Shown: positions 37,760 through 47,939, counted from the stretch's first letter. The stretch is DNA of 64,000 nucleotides from an uncultured Verrucomicrobiae bacterium (GCA_937770485.1 CALJHX010000003.1:186415-250414), one strand, 5' to 3'. The notes: a model not told the origin generated them from the letters alone. Numbers and translations are program-made.

Positions 37760-38647
37760 TCAGTTGCCGGTAATGTTGTTCAACGCCTCCAAGTGGGTCA
37801 GCAGGCCGCTGTGATCCATGTCGCCCTTGCCGCTTTGCACCATGGCGTCGAAGAGGCCGTGCAGGAGCTTGGTGATGGGGAGTTCGAGGCCAAGGCGGTC
37901 GGCGGCGCTGAGGGCATTGTGTAGGTCCTTGAGCTGAAACTTGGCCGGACCGCCTGGCTCGAAGGCGCGATCAACCATCCGCTGCCCGTGCTCGGTGAGG
38001 ATGCGGCTGGAGGCAAAGCCGCCTTGCAGCGCTTCGCGCACCCTGGCGCGATCAGCGCCGCCTCCACCGGCGAGAATAAACGCCTCGCTGACCGCGCCAA
38101 TAGTGACGGCGACGATGACCTGATTAGCGAGCTTGGCCAATTGGCCGCATCCGTTCGGCCCTACGTGTGTCGCTTGGCCAAGCGGCGCAAAGACCGCCTG
38201 CATCGCCGCGAAGGTCTCCGCGTCACCGCCGGCCATGATGGCCAGTTCGCCTGCTGCCGCGCCCTTGGTGCCACCGGACACCGGGGCGTCGAGATAGCGC
38301 ACACCGCGCTTGACGTGGCGCTTGGCGTGCTCGATGGCCTCGTCGGCACCGATGGAACTCATGTCGATGTGGGTTATACCTTCGCGCATGGCCTCGGCTG
38401 CGCCTTGGGCAAATATTACATTCGATACCGCCGGCCCATCGGAGAGCATGGTGATGACCACGTCGGCCTCGGCAACAGCGCTTTGCGGTGAGTCGGCGAC
38501 GATGGCTCCGCGCTTGGCCAACGGCTTGGCCTTGGCCTGGCTGCGATTCCACACGGTAAGCGGCAGCCCTGCGGATAGGAGGTTTTGGCACATCGGCGCC
38601 CCCATCAACCCGGTGCCCAGGAATGCGATGCTTGGGTAGGGATTCAT
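37760..38647 (-). CDS. 3-hydroxyisobutyrate dehydrogenase-family oxidoreductase
   Basis: A 295-residue beta-hydroxyacid dehydrogenase with the Rossmann motif IAFLGTGLMGAPM, the substrate loop DAPVSGGTKGAAAGELAIMAGG and the catalytic Lys region GQLAKLANQVIVA. The family includes GarR, LtnD and 3-hydroxyisobutyrate dehydrogenase; motifs alone do not separate them. It is packed between the GH5-like gene (three bases upstream) and the DenD-like gene (one base downstream), which favours a sugar-acid substrate. Three TTGGCCAA copies fall in the gene. Confidence 0.9.
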   Translation of the reverse strand: MNPYPSIAFLGTGLMGAPMCQNLLSAGLPLTVWNRSQAKAKPLAKRGAIVADSPQSAVAEADVVITMLSDGPAVSNVIFAQGAAEAMREGITHIDMSSIGADEAIEHAKRHVKRGVRYLDAPVSGGTKGAAAGELAIMAGGDAETFAAMQAVFAPLGQATHVGPNGCGQLAKLANQVIVAVTIGAVSEAFILAGGGGADRARVREALQGGFASSRILTEHGQRMVDRAFEPGGPAKFQLKDLHNALSAADRLGLELPITKLLHGLFDAMVQSGKGDMDHSGLLTHLEALNNITGN

Positions 38648-38650
38648 CGT

Positions 38651-39773
38651 CTATTGCTTCCGGGGACTCTGCCTCCGGGCCGAGGCGTTGGTTCGGAAAT
38701 AGTCGAGCCACTGCAGCATGAGCGCGGATTTCAAGCTGGATTTGTCGGCCCGATATTCCTCCAGCGTGCGGCCCCAGTAAAAGCCGATCCAGCCGTCGGT
38801 CGTCTTGGCGGATTTCGTCACGAACTGGTCCAGTTCCGGGAGACCGCACTTGAGGGGAAACATCTCTTCGATGACCAGCGGCTTACCCACGTCGTACACG
38901 GCCAGCGCCTTGAGCGCCTTGTCGACCTCTCCTGTCTTTGGATAAAAATGGACGCTGACAAAGTCGAGATTCTCCCCGACCTCCGGCGAATAAAACAACG
39001 GCTTGGCCCCGGGAAACGTGAGCGCCCATGGGATGACGCCGACGGTGATCATGTGGCGCTGGTCCTGCCGGCGGATGGCTGCCACCAGTTTGTCTACCCA
39101 CGCTTTGGCCACCTGCTGGCGGGTGCGCTCGGTCAAGTCTAGGGCGATACGCTGCACGAAATGTTTACCGCCGAACTCACCCGCCAGCCAGTCGGTTGCT
39201 TTCTTCTTGCCGGGTAGAACCGGCTCATTCATCAGGTCATAACAAAAGATGGCCGGACTGTGGGCCGCCACCTTGGCGATGGCTGCCCAGAAGTGGGCCT
39301 GGGTTTTCCAGCGGTCGGTTTCGCCCTGTTTGTTGGTACCACGCCGGAACTTCCTTTTTGTGGTAGCAACCCAGCCCTGTGAGGTTGAGATACAGTCCGG
39401 TCTCCTCCGCCAGGCGAATCAGCCGCTTGAGTTGCGCGAGTGCCTTTGCGTTGGGCTGGTCTGGGGAGTCCATGAAACTGCCCAGTTGCAGGTGGATGCG
39501 GACGACATTGGCATCCAGCGCCTTCATCTCTGAAAAGTCTGCTACGACGGTGTCCCATTCCGACTCCCAGTAGTCCTCAAGCAGGCGCCCGGGTTCGTCG
39601 TGATCGTAATTGAATCCCCAGGCGCGGAACGGCTCGGCGCGTTCGCCTCGAACGAAGCTGTCTCCATTGGCACTCGGACGAATCCATTCAAGCGGCTGCG
39701 CCGACAAAGTCGTCAAGGGAACAGTCAGCAGCCAAAACAAAGCGAGATGGATGGCTTTCAAACCGTAATTCAT
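38651..39773 (-). pseudogene. GH5-like (cellulase family) glycosidase, interrupted by a +1 frameshift
   Basis: A secreted glycoside hydrolase of about 370 residues that needs one base removed. The N-part (signal [17 protein letters not shown], then FRAWGFNYDHDEPG, ANVVRIHLQLG, TGLYLNLTGL) reads into nonsense after VPAWYQQ. Skipping one C of the run at 39335-39336 gives N-K-Q-G-E-T-D-R-W-K-T-Q-A-H-F-W, which joins the C-part containing the acid/base Glu in FCYDLMNEPV, HMITVGVI, DFVSVHFYPK and the nucleophile Glu in PLVIEEMFP. The architecture is clan GH-A. The start overlaps the end of the upstream sulfatase gene (ATGA). It could be genuine decay or an assembly error. Confidence 0.8.
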
Positions 39774-41278
39774 TTTGTCTTTTGCTTACGCACTGGGCGC
39801 TTAGCCTTGGACTCGTAGTCGGGATTGGGCACTGGCATCTTGGCCCGCATTTGGTTTTGCCATGTGAGGAGCTTGGCTCGCAGGAGCTTGGCCTTGGTTG
39901 GCTTGGCTTTGGCCAAGTTATGGCGTTCGCCGGGGTCGTTTGCGAGGTTGTACAACTCGAAGTTTTTATAATGATAAAACTCGATGAGCTTCCAGTCGCC
40001 GTCGCGGATGGATGCGCCGGGTTTCCACGCGGAACCGTGGTAGTGCGGGTAATGCCAGTAGAAAGTGCGTTGGCCGGAGTCGTTGCCTTTAAGCTGGGCG
40101 ACGAGGCTTTGGCCGTCAGTGTGGAGCTTCGGTCGCGCGTGGAGGCCTGCGAGTTCTAGCATGGTGGGGAAGAAATCCATGCTCACCATCGGCTTGTGCG
40201 ACACGCTGCCGGGTTGCGTGACGCCGGGGGCGCGAATGATTGTGGGCTCGCGCACGCCGCCTTCGTAAAGCCAACCCTTGCCAGCGCGCAGCGGGAGATT
40301 GCATCCGGGGCCAGACCGTCCGCGTCCAAGCGTGCTAAGGCCACCGTTATCGCTGAAGAAAATGACGACGGTGTTTTCGTCGAGCTTGAGTTGCTTGAGC
40401 TTGGCCAAAAGCGTACCAACGCTGTCGTCCACCGCCGCAACCATCGTGGCCAGGGCCGGGTTGTCCTGTCGCAGGCGGTTGGTGCCATCGTGCTCCGGCT
40501 CGGTTGGTGTTTTGCCCTCGAACGCCTTGGCCGCCTTGGACTGATAATGGTCGATGTGTTTCTTGTACGCCTGAATCGGAGTGTGGATGTTGTAGTAGGA
40601 GAGGTATAGCAGGAACGGCTTGGCTTGGTCGCGCTCTTCCAGGAATTTGACAGACTCCTCGGTGAGGCGTTCGGTGAGATACTCGCCTTTGCGCTTGGCC
40701 TTGAGCGCGGGATTGCTCCACGGTCCGTAGTAGCCGCCGGGCGGCGAGCCGCGATGGTGGCCGCCGATGTTTATGTCGAAGCCCTGGTCCGTTGGCCATT
40801 GTCCCTTGTTGCCCAAGTGCCATTTGCCGGCGAAAAAGGTCTGGTAGCCATGCTCTTTGAGCGCCTCGGCGATGGTGACTTCCTCGAGCGGAAGGTGGCC
40901 GCGATCCTCGGGGTGGAGCAGGGGGTTGGCGGGGCGGTTGGCTTGGCCGGGGATCCAGTCGGTGATATCGACGCGAACCGGATGGCGGCCGGTCATGATA
41001 CTGGCGCGTGTTGGGCTGCACACGGAGCCGGCGGCGTATCCCTGCGTGAACCGCATACCGCTCTTGGCCAAGCGGTCGATGTTTGGTGTCTCGTGAAACG
41101 TGCTGCCGTTCGCACCGATGTCCGCCCAGCCCATATCATCCACAAGGAAGAACAGGAAGTTGGTCTGCTTGGCTGCGTCAAGAGCCGGTGCGGATGTGAT
41201 AAAAATGCAGAGGGCGCAGAGGCGCATAGAGACGCAGGTTTTTGTTGTTTTGGTTCTTTGAAATCTGTGTCGGCTCAT
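39770..41278 (-). CDS. Secreted sulfatase
   Basis: A 502-residue formylglycine sulfatase with [15 protein letters not shown], the modified Cys in [17 protein letters not shown] (residue 87 from this start) and [12 protein letters not shown]. The signal peptide is cleaner from an internal ATG at 41227 ([18 protein letters not shown]), so the first 17 residues may not be translated. The nearby text (GAGGCGCATAGAGACGCAG) is low-complexity and common in such genomes. It lies nine bases below the next sulfatase gene and its stop overlaps the start of the GH5-like gene, fitting a polysaccharide-breakdown operon. Confidence 0.93.
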   Translation of the reverse strand: MSRHRFQRTKTTKTCVSMRLCALCIFITSAPALDAAKQTNFLFFLVDDMGWADIGANGSTFHETPNIDRLAKSGMRFTQGYAAGSVCSPTRASIMTGRHPVRVDITDWIPGQANRPANPLLHPEDRGHLPLEEVTIAEALKEHGYQTFFAGKWHLGNKGQWPTDQGFDINIGGHHRGSPPGGYYGPWSNPALKAKRKGEYLTERLTEESVKFLEERDQAKPFLLYLSYYNIHTPIQAYKKHIDHYQSKAAKAFEGKTPTEPEHDGTNRLRQDNPALATMVAAVDDSVGTLLAKLKQLKLDENTVVIFFSDNGGLSTLGRGRSGPGCNLPLRAGKGWLYEGGVREPTIIRAPGVTQPGSVSHKPMVSMDFFPTMLELAGLHARPKLHTDGQSLVAQLKGNDSGQRTFYWHYPHYHGSAWKPGASIRDGDWKLIEFYHYKNFELYNLANDPGERHNLAKAKPTKAKLLRAKLLTWQNQMRAKMPVPNPDYESKAKRPVRKQKTK

Positions 41279-41287
41279 TGAATTGAT

Positions 41288-42823
41288 TTACAGCTTCGGG
41301 GCTTTCCACTGCGGGATGCCGCTGTTTTTCATCTGCTCGGCGTACCACACGTGGAAGGGGCGGGTGGGGGACATCGGCACCTCCTCGTTCACCATCAACG
41401 GGTGGGCTTCTTTCCAGAACTTGTTGTAAGCGGCTCGCATTTTCTCGGCGACCTCGGGGTGCTGATCGATGATGTTTGTCCGCTGGCCGGGGTCTTTCAA
41501 CATGTCGAAGAGCACGTCCTTGGGCGAGACACCGTGTTTCTGTTGCCGTTCAGAAACACTTACTGCCGTGCCGCCCCCGACAAAGCGGTAACGTTGACTG
41601 CGCACGGCAAAGTTCTTCCATTGGTGCGTGTTTGGGTCAGTCCCGGTCGGCCAACGAGCTTTGTGGGTAAAGAGAAACCGATTATCAGGTAGAGTTTTCT
41701 GATCCTCATTAAGTAAAGGCAACAAGCTCCGACCTTCCACCTGACCCTCAGGCAGGTCCTTGATCCCAGCGATGGCCGCGAAGGTCGGCAGCACATCGAT
41801 GTGCGCACTCACAGTATCAATACTACGCCCGGCCTTCCAGTGACCGTCCCATCGCACAAAGAATGGGACGCGCACACCGCCTTCATCGGCACTGCCTTTG
41901 AGGCCCTTCATGCCGGCGTTGAAGAAGGGGTGACTCTTGGCCACCGGTTGGCCGGGACGGCCGGAGCCGCCGCCGGTCATTCCGTTGTCGCTCATAAAAA
42001 TCAGGATCGTGTCTTTGTACAAATCCCATTCGTCCAGCTTGGCCATGAGGCGGCCCATGTTTTCATCGATGTTCTCGATCATGCCATAAAAGCCCGCCTG
42101 TCTGTCGGCGAAACCAAGGTCGGTAAAGTGCTTTGTGTTCTTTGGCGGCGCAATGAACGGTCCGTGCGGAGCGTTGGTGGTGATATATGCAAAGAACGGC
42201 GCGTCGCCATCTTTCTTCTGTTTAATCCAGCCAAGCGCGGCTGTGAAAAACAGGTCGGTGCAGAAGCCCTTGGTTTTGACGAACGAGCCATTGTGCCGGA
42301 TGACTGGGTCGAAATACTTGTTGCCAGGCGCATCGGCGCAACTGCATTTGTACGCCTGCCCGATGCCGCCTGCGCCGTGGATGAAGGCTTCGTCAAATCC
42401 GCGCGTGTGCGGTTGGTACGGCTCCTCGTCACCAAGATGCCACTTCCCGAAAATACCGCTGGTGTAGCCGGCCTGCTTGAGCACTTGCGGAAGGATGGTG
42501 GCCTTGAGCGTCATACGTTCGCGCTCGAGGATGGTGTGGGTCACACCGTTTTTCATCGGATGCCGGCCGGTCATTAGTGCGCTGCGAGTCGGGGCACAAG
42601 TGGGGCTCACCAAAAACCGGGTAAACCGTGTGCTGGTGTCGTACAGTTTGTCGAGGTGCGGCGTGCGAATCCAAGGATGTCCATGCCTGCCGACAGGCCC
42701 GTAGCCCTGGTCGTCGGTAATGACGAGAACGATGTTGGGCGGCTTTGCTTCGGTCTTGGCTTGAAAAATGCAACCGCCGAGGATGCAGAGCAGTACAGGC
42801 AGGCTTCGCAGAGAAAAGTGCAT
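41288..42823 (-). CDS. Secreted sulfatase (first gene of operon)
   Basis: A 511-residue sulfatase with lipoprotein- or Sec-type leader (VLLCILGGCIFQ, a possible lipobox L-G-G-C), PNIVLVITDDQGYG, and the Cys to be converted to formylglycine in SPTCAPTRSALMTGRHP (residue 76). It also has IFMSDNGMTGGG. A cysteine pair in YKCSCADAPGN is unusual. This gene heads the seven-gene minus-strand operon ending at 34577 and is divergent from the APC permease gene. Confidence 0.93.
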   Translation of the reverse strand: MHFSLRSLPVLLCILGGCIFQAKTEAKPPNIVLVITDDQGYGPVGRHGHPWIRTPHLDKLYDTSTRFTRFLVSPTCAPTRSALMTGRHPMKNGVTHTILERERMTLKATILPQVLKQAGYTSGIFGKWHLGDEEPYQPHTRGFDEAFIHGAGGIGQAYKCSCADAPGNKYFDPVIRHNGSFVKTKGFCTDLFFTAALGWIKQKKDGDAPFFAYITTNAPHGPFIAPPKNTKHFTDLGFADRQAGFYGMIENIDENMGRLMAKLDEWDLYKDTILIFMSDNGMTGGGSGRPGQPVAKSHPFFNAGMKGLKGSADEGGVRVPFFVRWDGHWKAGRSIDTVSAHIDVLPTFAAIAGIKDLPEGQVEGRSLLPLLNEDQKTLPDNRFLFTHKARWPTGTDPNTHQWKNFAVRSQRYRFVGGGTAVSVSERQQKHGVSPKDVLFDMLKDPGQRTNIIDQHPEVAEKMRAAYNKFWKEAHPLMVNEEVPMSPTRPFHVWYAEQMKNSGIPQWKAPKL

Positions 42824-42894
42824 GACCAGTTGATAAAGGAAACGTCTATGGCTGCCAAGCCTTTGGCTTGAGAACGGCGGTAGTTTTCGTAACG

Positions 42895-44157
42895 ATGCAG
42901 TGCATGCCGGGAGAGACGAGTCAACAACCGCAACTCAAGCGCGTCATCGGCCTGCAGGGGGCGATGATGATGGGGCTGGGTTCCATCATCGGCACTGGGG
43001 TGTTCGTGAGCCTCGGCATCGGTGCTGGAATTGCGGGGCCGTCGGTGTTGTTAGCCATCGTGTTGGCGGCGGGCGTGGCGATGTGCAATGGGCTGAGTAG
43101 CGCGCAATTGGCCGCCAATCATCCGGTGAGTGGTGGCACCTATGAATACGGCCATCGCTGGCTGAATCCCTCGCTGGGTTTCATAGCGGGTTGGATGTTT
43201 CTCTGCGCCAAGTCCGCCTCCGCCGCCACGGCTGCACTGGGCTTTGCCGGGTATATCGCTCACGCCACCGGCATGGGAGCTTCGTTGCCATTGGCAGTGG
43301 GCGTGGTGGTCTTGGTGATGGTGATTGCCCTCAGCGGTGTTGAGCGCAGCAACAGGGTGAACGTTGTCATCGTGTCGATTGTGATCTTGGCGTTGATGGT
43401 TTTCGTGGGGGCTGGCTTTTCAAGCGCCGTTAAAAACAAGGCCGCGTTTCAGCCACTCTTCGATGGCGGGAAACTCACCGACCTGCTCCATGCCACGGCG
43501 CTGATGTTCGTGGCCTTCACGGGCTATGGCCGCATCGCGACGCTGGGGGAGGAGGTGGCGGAGCCACAGCGCACCATCCCGCGCGCGGTCATCGTCACGC
43601 TGCTTATCTCTATGGCACTTTACTTGTCGGTGGCTTTTGTGGCGATTGGCGTGAATGGTTTTGAGAACCTCGACGGCTCGTTGGCATTAGCGAGCAAATC
43701 CGTGAGCAACAACGCGTTGCCAACGGTGATGCTTGTCGGCGCGACGGTGGCGATGGTGAGTGTACTATTGAACCTTGTGCTTGGCTTATCGCGCGTGGTG
43801 CTGGCGATGGGGCGGCGCGGCGATTTGCCGAAGGCGACCGCGCGCATCAGAGAATCAACCCGTGTGCCTGCGGTGGCCACGGTGGGGGTGGGGGTGTTGA
43901 TTACGGGGTTGGTGTGCGTCGGTGACGTGAAACTGACTTGGAGCTTCAGCGCGTTCACGGTGCTGATGTACTACGCGATCACCAACCTCTGCGCGATTCG
44001 AATGAAACCCTGGGAGCGGTTGTATCCGATTTGGTCGGCGTACATCGGCTTGGCCGCGTGCCTTATCCTGGCGTTCTTTGTAGACTGGGAAATCTGGCTG
44101 ACCGGCTTAGGCCTGATTATCTTCGGGTTGGCTTGGAGAGCGTGCTTTAACCGCTAA
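42895..44157 (+). CDS. APC-family amino acid permease
   Basis: A permease of about 420 residues with 11-12 hydrophobic segments. LKRVIGLQGAMMMGLGSIIGTGVF at the start and SGGTYEYGH are the conserved APC superfamily elements, and GYGRIATLGEEVAEPQRTIPRA is a core loop typical of the CAT/YjeH-like branches. The longest frame begins with a TTG at 42868; I chose the ATG at 42895 (another ATG is at 42904). It should move amino acids or polyamines by proton exchange. It is divergent from the sulfatase operon and convergent, by four bases, with the DUF1552 gene. Confidence 0.9.
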   Translation: MQCMPGETSQQPQLKRVIGLQGAMMMGLGSIIGTGVFVSLGIGAGIAGPSVLLAIVLAAGVAMCNGLSSAQLAANHPVSGGTYEYGHRWLNPSLGFIAGWMFLCAKSASAATAALGFAGYIAHATGMGASLPLAVGVVVLVMVIALSGVERSNRVNVVIVSIVILALMVFVGAGFSSAVKNKAAFQPLFDGGKLTDLLHATALMFVAFTGYGRIATLGEEVAEPQRTIPRAVIVTLLISMALYLSVAFVAIGVNGFENLDGSLALASKSVSNNALPTVMLVGATVAMVSVLLNLVLGLSRVVLAMGRRGDLPKATARIRESTRVPAVATVGVGVLITGLVCVGDVKLTWSFSAFTVLMYYAITNLCAIRMKPWERLYPIWSAYIGLAACLILAFFVDWEIWLTGLGLIIFGLAWRACFNR

Positions 44158-45548
44158 ACGAGCAACTGATTCACCTCGCCTGTGCTTTCGGCGAATCGGT
44201 TTAGTTTTAGGCCGAAGGCTTTTGCTTGGGTGAGCCAGAGGTTGGCGAGGGGCCGGCCTTGTTTGGGCTGTACGTACTTGCCGTTTTTCTTTGGCACGGG
44301 GCCGGAGGTTTCGGTGAGGTTGAGGTGCTTTCCGGTGATGAGTTTGCCGCCGCCGGAACCGGCCACTACGATGGGTAACGCGCTGTACTGATGAGTGGCG
44401 CCATCGCCGAGTCCGGAGCCGTAGGTGAAAATGGTGTTGTCCAACAGTGAGGAGCCGTTCGCTTCTTTTATTTTTTCCATCTTCTCAACGAGATAGGCAA
44501 ACTGCGCGACGTGAAAGCGGTCGACTTTGAGCAGGTCTTTGATGTGCTTGCCTTGGTTGTGTGACATCCCGTGGTGACTGCGCGGTTTGTCGAAGAGGCT
44601 TTCGAAAAGGTAGGGCGTATTCCAGCGCTCGGGGCCGACCATAAAGGTGGCCACGTTGGTGAGGCCGGTTTGCAGGGCGACGACCATGAGGTCGCCTATC
44701 ACGCGGATGTATTCGCCGCGAGGTAAATGGGCCTCGACCGGTTCGGCGAGGTTTACTTTTGTCAGCTCGCTTTTCATTTTCTCAAGGCGGCCGATCTGTT
44801 TTTCGATGGAACGTATGGAGTCAAAATATTCGCTAAACTTCTGCTGGTCCGCATAGCCGAGTTGGCGTTTGAGTGAGCGGGCGTCTTCCAATACGAGGTC
44901 GGTGATGTTGTGGTATGCCTGCAACTCGTGCGTGCCAAACAACCGCCGGTAAGCCTTGCGCGGGTCGCGCATACTCGGCGCCACGTGGCCGGTGCCGTAC
45001 CACGAGACGTTATCGAAATGAATTGATTCCTTATTGTCCTTGTGGCTATTGCTGCTGAATTCCAGCGTGCGGAAGGGGGTGTTCGCACCGAGTTGTTCAC
45101 CAAGGATGTGATCTAGCGTGCGCGCTTGTGGATACGGCGATTGCTTCACTGTGAACGTGCCCGCGCTGGTGAGGAAACACGAGGCGCATTGCGCGTGCAC
45201 ATCTGTGCCGGGCTGGAAGGTGCGGTCCATCCCGGTGATGAGCGTGACTTTGTCCTTCACTTTTTCCAGCGACTGCAACGTGGGAGTGAGTGTGAGGGGG
45301 TGTACGCCAACGGGGATGCGCGCGCTGTTGCCGAGCGCTTTGCGGTCCGAGGTAAATTGGGGGATAGGGCCGTCGGCTTCGCCGGGGAAAAAGCCGCGCC
45401 GCACCACTCCGATTGGTACATAAAAAAAGGCGGCGCGTTGAGCGGGCTTTTGATTGGCCGCTGCCAGCCCGAGACTTTCCAGCCACGGCAAGCTCAGGGC
45501 GGCTCCGCCTAGTCCGTGCAGAAATGCGCGTCTCGAGGTGTGCGTCAT
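44154..45548 (-). CDS. DUF1552 family secreted protein
   Basis: A 464-residue protein of the DUF1552 family. The N-terminus TSRRAFLHGLGGAALSLPWLES is a Tat signal, and the body has FFYVPIGVVRRGFFP, ITGMDRTFQPG, SCFLTSAGTFT and FEFSSNSHKDNK-like elements. DUF1552 proteins are the usual downstream partner of DUF1592 heme proteins in PVC bacteria; here the start overlaps the DUF1592 stop by four bases (ATGA). Function is unknown. It is analogous to the DUF1549/DUF1501 unit at 18.1-22.4 kb. Confidence 0.92.
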   Translation of the reverse strand: MTHTSRRAFLHGLGGAALSLPWLESLGLAAANQKPAQRAAFFYVPIGVVRRGFFPGEADGPIPQFTSDRKALGNSARIPVGVHPLTLTPTLQSLEKVKDKVTLITGMDRTFQPGTDVHAQCASCFLTSAGTFTVKQSPYPQARTLDHILGEQLGANTPFRTLEFSSNSHKDNKESIHFDNVSWYGTGHVAPSMRDPRKAYRRLFGTHELQAYHNITDLVLEDARSLKRQLGYADQQKFSEYFDSIRSIEKQIGRLEKMKSELTKVNLAEPVEAHLPRGEYIRVIGDLMVVALQTGLTNVATFMVGPERWNTPYLFESLFDKPRSHHGMSHNQGKHIKDLLKVDRFHVAQFAYLVEKMEKIKEANGSSLLDNTIFTYGSGLGDGATHQYSALPIVVAGSGGGKLITGKHLNLTETSGPVPKKNGKYVQPKQGRPLANLWLTQAKAFGLKLNRFAESTGEVNQLLV

Positions 45549-47608
45549 CGTGTTTTTTTGATACTGTTTATCTGCGGTTTTGCCAAGGCTTGTCTTGGTC
45601 GCGGCTTGTTGATGAATGGCGCGCTTTGCACCACTTCGTGCAGCAGCGTTTGTAGTCGGAATCCATCGGCGATGGTCTTGTCAGTGATGCCGTTCAGCGC
45701 GGGCACATCGACGGGCGTGAGGCCGCGGCCGAGCGCGTACGAAAGCATATGGCCGGCAAAGGCGCGGGTGAAGCGGTCTTTCTCGGAGAGGATGGCGTCT
45801 TTAAATTCCACTACGTTTTTGAAAGAATGTTTGCGGAAGAGCACGCCTGAGGCATCCACCGTGCGGCCGTTTTCGTAGCCATCGCGCCAGCGACCGACGG
45901 GATCAAAATTCTCCAGTGCGAAGCCGAGCGGATCTAGTTTTGAATGGCAACCGGCGCAATCGGCACGTTCGCGATGCACGGCGAAGCGTTCGCGAACTGT
46001 AAGCTTTTTATCTGCCACCTTGGGTTTTCCAAGGGGTGGTACATCGGCGGGAGGTGGATCGGGTGGCGCGTTGAAAATGACGCCGGCAATCCACGCGCCG
46101 CGCGTGATGGGCTTGGTCTCATCCGGCCCGGAAGTCATCGTCATCACCGCAGCGGTTGTTATCACGCCACCCTGTCGTCGATCGGTTACGGGTTGACGCG
46201 TGAACTGCATGGTTGCCGGCCCACCGATTTTCCCCGCCGGCTTATCGCCATACCATTGGCGCAAACGGCCGGAACGATAGGCGTATTCCGAATCAATGAA
46301 TTCTAAAATCGACCGGTTCTCGATGAGCACCGTTTCAAACAAGAGCAGCGGCTCCATCATCATATCCATTGTGGTGCGATAGTTGGGTGCCGCGTAAAAG
46401 AAATCCTTGAATTTATTTTCATCCGGCACGGCGGACACAATGCGGTCGAGTTGAAGCCACTGTGACGGGAAGCTGTCGCAAAAGCGTTTGAGCTTAGGGT
46501 TGGCGAGCATTCGGTTCACCTGCGCCGCGCGCACTGCTGGCTTGGCCAGTTCGCCGTTGCCCGCGAGTTGCAGTAATGCATCATCCGGAATGCTGCCCCA
46601 CAAAAAGAAAGACAACCGCGAGGCGAGATCATAGCCATCCAGCGATTCTGTTTTGCCCGCGACCGCTGGTCGGTCGTACAGGTACAAAAACCGCGGTGAA
46701 GACAAGACTGCCGAGGCCGCTTCCTTCATCGCATCTGTGAAGCCCACACCTAAGTCGATTTGTCGGTGCACGTGATCCGTGTAGTGATTGAGTAACGGCT
46801 TTGGCACGGGTCGGCGAAAAGCACGGGTCATAAATTTGCGTAACCTAGCACGCACCGCGCTTTTCACATCATCCGCCGGAGGTGTCAGAAAAAAACCCCG
46901 CCAAATCCCCACCGTGCTTCCGTCGAAATTCGGACTCTGCACAATGCGGCGGCTGAGCTTGAAAAATGCCTCCAACAAAAACGGCGACAACGAAAGATGA
47001 TCGCCGCGATTGTCAAACCCGTGCTCCGCGCGAGGATCCTGTGGGAACGGCCCCACCCCCGTCAACCGAGGCTCGATGAGTCCGGATTTACCCAAGGGCC
47101 GACTACTGACCGTCACACTTTTCGGCATTTTTTTCTCCGGCCCCAACGCCTTGGCAAAATACCCTGACTGATCACGCATCATTTTTTCCGGTAGCGGAAA
47201 AACCGAAACCTTGAGCCTGAACAAATCCTGCACCGCATTATTATACTGCAAACGGTTCATACGCCGAATAGGCGTGGGTGCGAATTCAGTCCCAGCTGTG
47301 GCTGCGCGCAGGAGTTTTTGGAGGTCGGCCACCGCCGCTGCGCGCGTTTCAGGCTTTAGCGGTGGCTCCTTTTCCGGCGGCATCTCGCTTGCGTCAAGAA
47401 TCTCGAGAATCGTCTTCAACCTCTCGAAATCCCCCGTCAGCTGCTCCACTGTTTTAATTTCCAGCAGATTCAGCTCCCCTTTCACCTTACCATCCTTGCC
47501 GTGGCACTTGACACAGCGGCTTTTGAAAAGCGTGAGTGCCGCATCGCCGATGGCGGCTTGTGTCGTGCCCACCAGAAGCGGAATCAAAAAGCCAATCAAA
47601 AACCGCAT
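45545..47608 (-). CDS. DUF1592/DUF1588-type Planctomycete cytochrome c protein
   Basis: A protein of about 687 residues; the start at 47608 (MRFLIGFLIPLLVG) gives a clean signal. An N-terminal heme motif CVKCH is followed by the DUF1587/1592 region (IRRMNRLQYNNAVQDLF, MTRAFRRPV, DYDLASRLSFFLWGSIPDD), and by DUF1588/1585 at the end (RADCAGCHSKLDPLGFALENFD). The domain order is the standard PVC one. It may be an electron-transfer or redox component linked to breakdown of extracellular polymers; this is family inference only. Partner DUF1552 follows directly. Confidence 0.92.
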   Translation of the reverse strand: MRFLIGFLIPLLVGTTQAAIGDAALTLFKSRCVKCHGKDGKVKGELNLLEIKTVEQLTGDFERLKTILEILDASEMPPEKEPPLKPETRAAAVADLQKLLRAATAGTEFAPTPIRRMNRLQYNNAVQDLFRLKVSVFPLPEKMMRDQSGYFAKALGPEKKMPKSVTVSSRPLGKSGLIEPRLTGVGPFPQDPRAEHGFDNRGDHLSLSPFLLEAFFKLSRRIVQSPNFDGSTVGIWRGFFLTPPADDVKSAVRARLRKFMTRAFRRPVPKPLLNHYTDHVHRQIDLGVGFTDAMKEAASAVLSSPRFLYLYDRPAVAGKTESLDGYDLASRLSFFLWGSIPDDALLQLAGNGELAKPAVRAAQVNRMLANPKLKRFCDSFPSQWLQLDRIVSAVPDENKFKDFFYAAPNYRTTMDMMMEPLLLFETVLIENRSILEFIDSEYAYRSGRLRQWYGDKPAGKIGGPATMQFTRQPVTDRRQGGVITTAAVMTMTSGPDETKPITRGAWIAGVIFNAPPDPPPADVPPLGKPKVADKKLTVRERFAVHRERADCAGCHSKLDPLGFALENFDPVGRWRDGYENGRTVDASGVLFRKHSFKNVVEFKDAILSEKDRFTRAFAGHMLSYALGRGLTPVDVPALNGITDKTIADGFRLQTLLHEVVQSAPFINKPRPRQALAKPQINSIKKTR

Positions 47609-47617
47609 CTCGCACAT

Positions 47618-47750
47618 CGTGACATCACACGTGATTTACATCAACTGCATCCGGACAAAATCGGGCAGGCGCGGGTTGAGGTTAAAGCGCGCTAGCCGTT
47701 GACGATTTGACAGTCCAACAACGCCACAAAATCTCATCAGTGCATCTTAC
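47618..47750. other. Spacer upstream of the DUF1592 gene
   Basis: This stretch, with the weak ORF to its right, makes a gap of about 300 bases between the sulfatase and DUF1592 genes. No gene or hairpin is clear. It should contain the DUF1592/DUF1552 promoter on the minus strand. Confidence 0.3.
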
Positions 47751-47939
47751 TCACAGCTTGGCCAAGCGATGGGCTTCCGGATGCTTGTTGATGCGCGCGA
47801 CGATACTCACTGGCAACAATTCGTAGCCTTTGGCCTTCAGGTCGAGCATCACCTTTCCCCTAAAAATCGTACAGGGCTTGTGAGGTGTACCGCATCGGGT
47901 GGCCAATGGGCCAAGCGCCGGGTCACCTCGGGTCGCCAA
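47751..47939 (-). CDS. Weak candidate small ORF
   Basis: A 62-residue frame that starts inside the 3' end of the sulfatase gene and reads VMLDLKAKGYELLPVSIV and then ARINKHPEAHRLAKL at its end. The second half has ordinary protein composition; the first half, ATRGDPALGPLATRCGT, does not, so the real start might be an ATG near 47846. It shares its last codons with a TTGGCCAA copy (47758-47765). No family recognised; it could be spurious. Confidence 0.25.
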   Translation of the reverse strand: MATRGDPALGPLATRCGTPHKPCTIFRGKVMLDLKAKGYELLPVSIVARINKHPEAHRLAKL

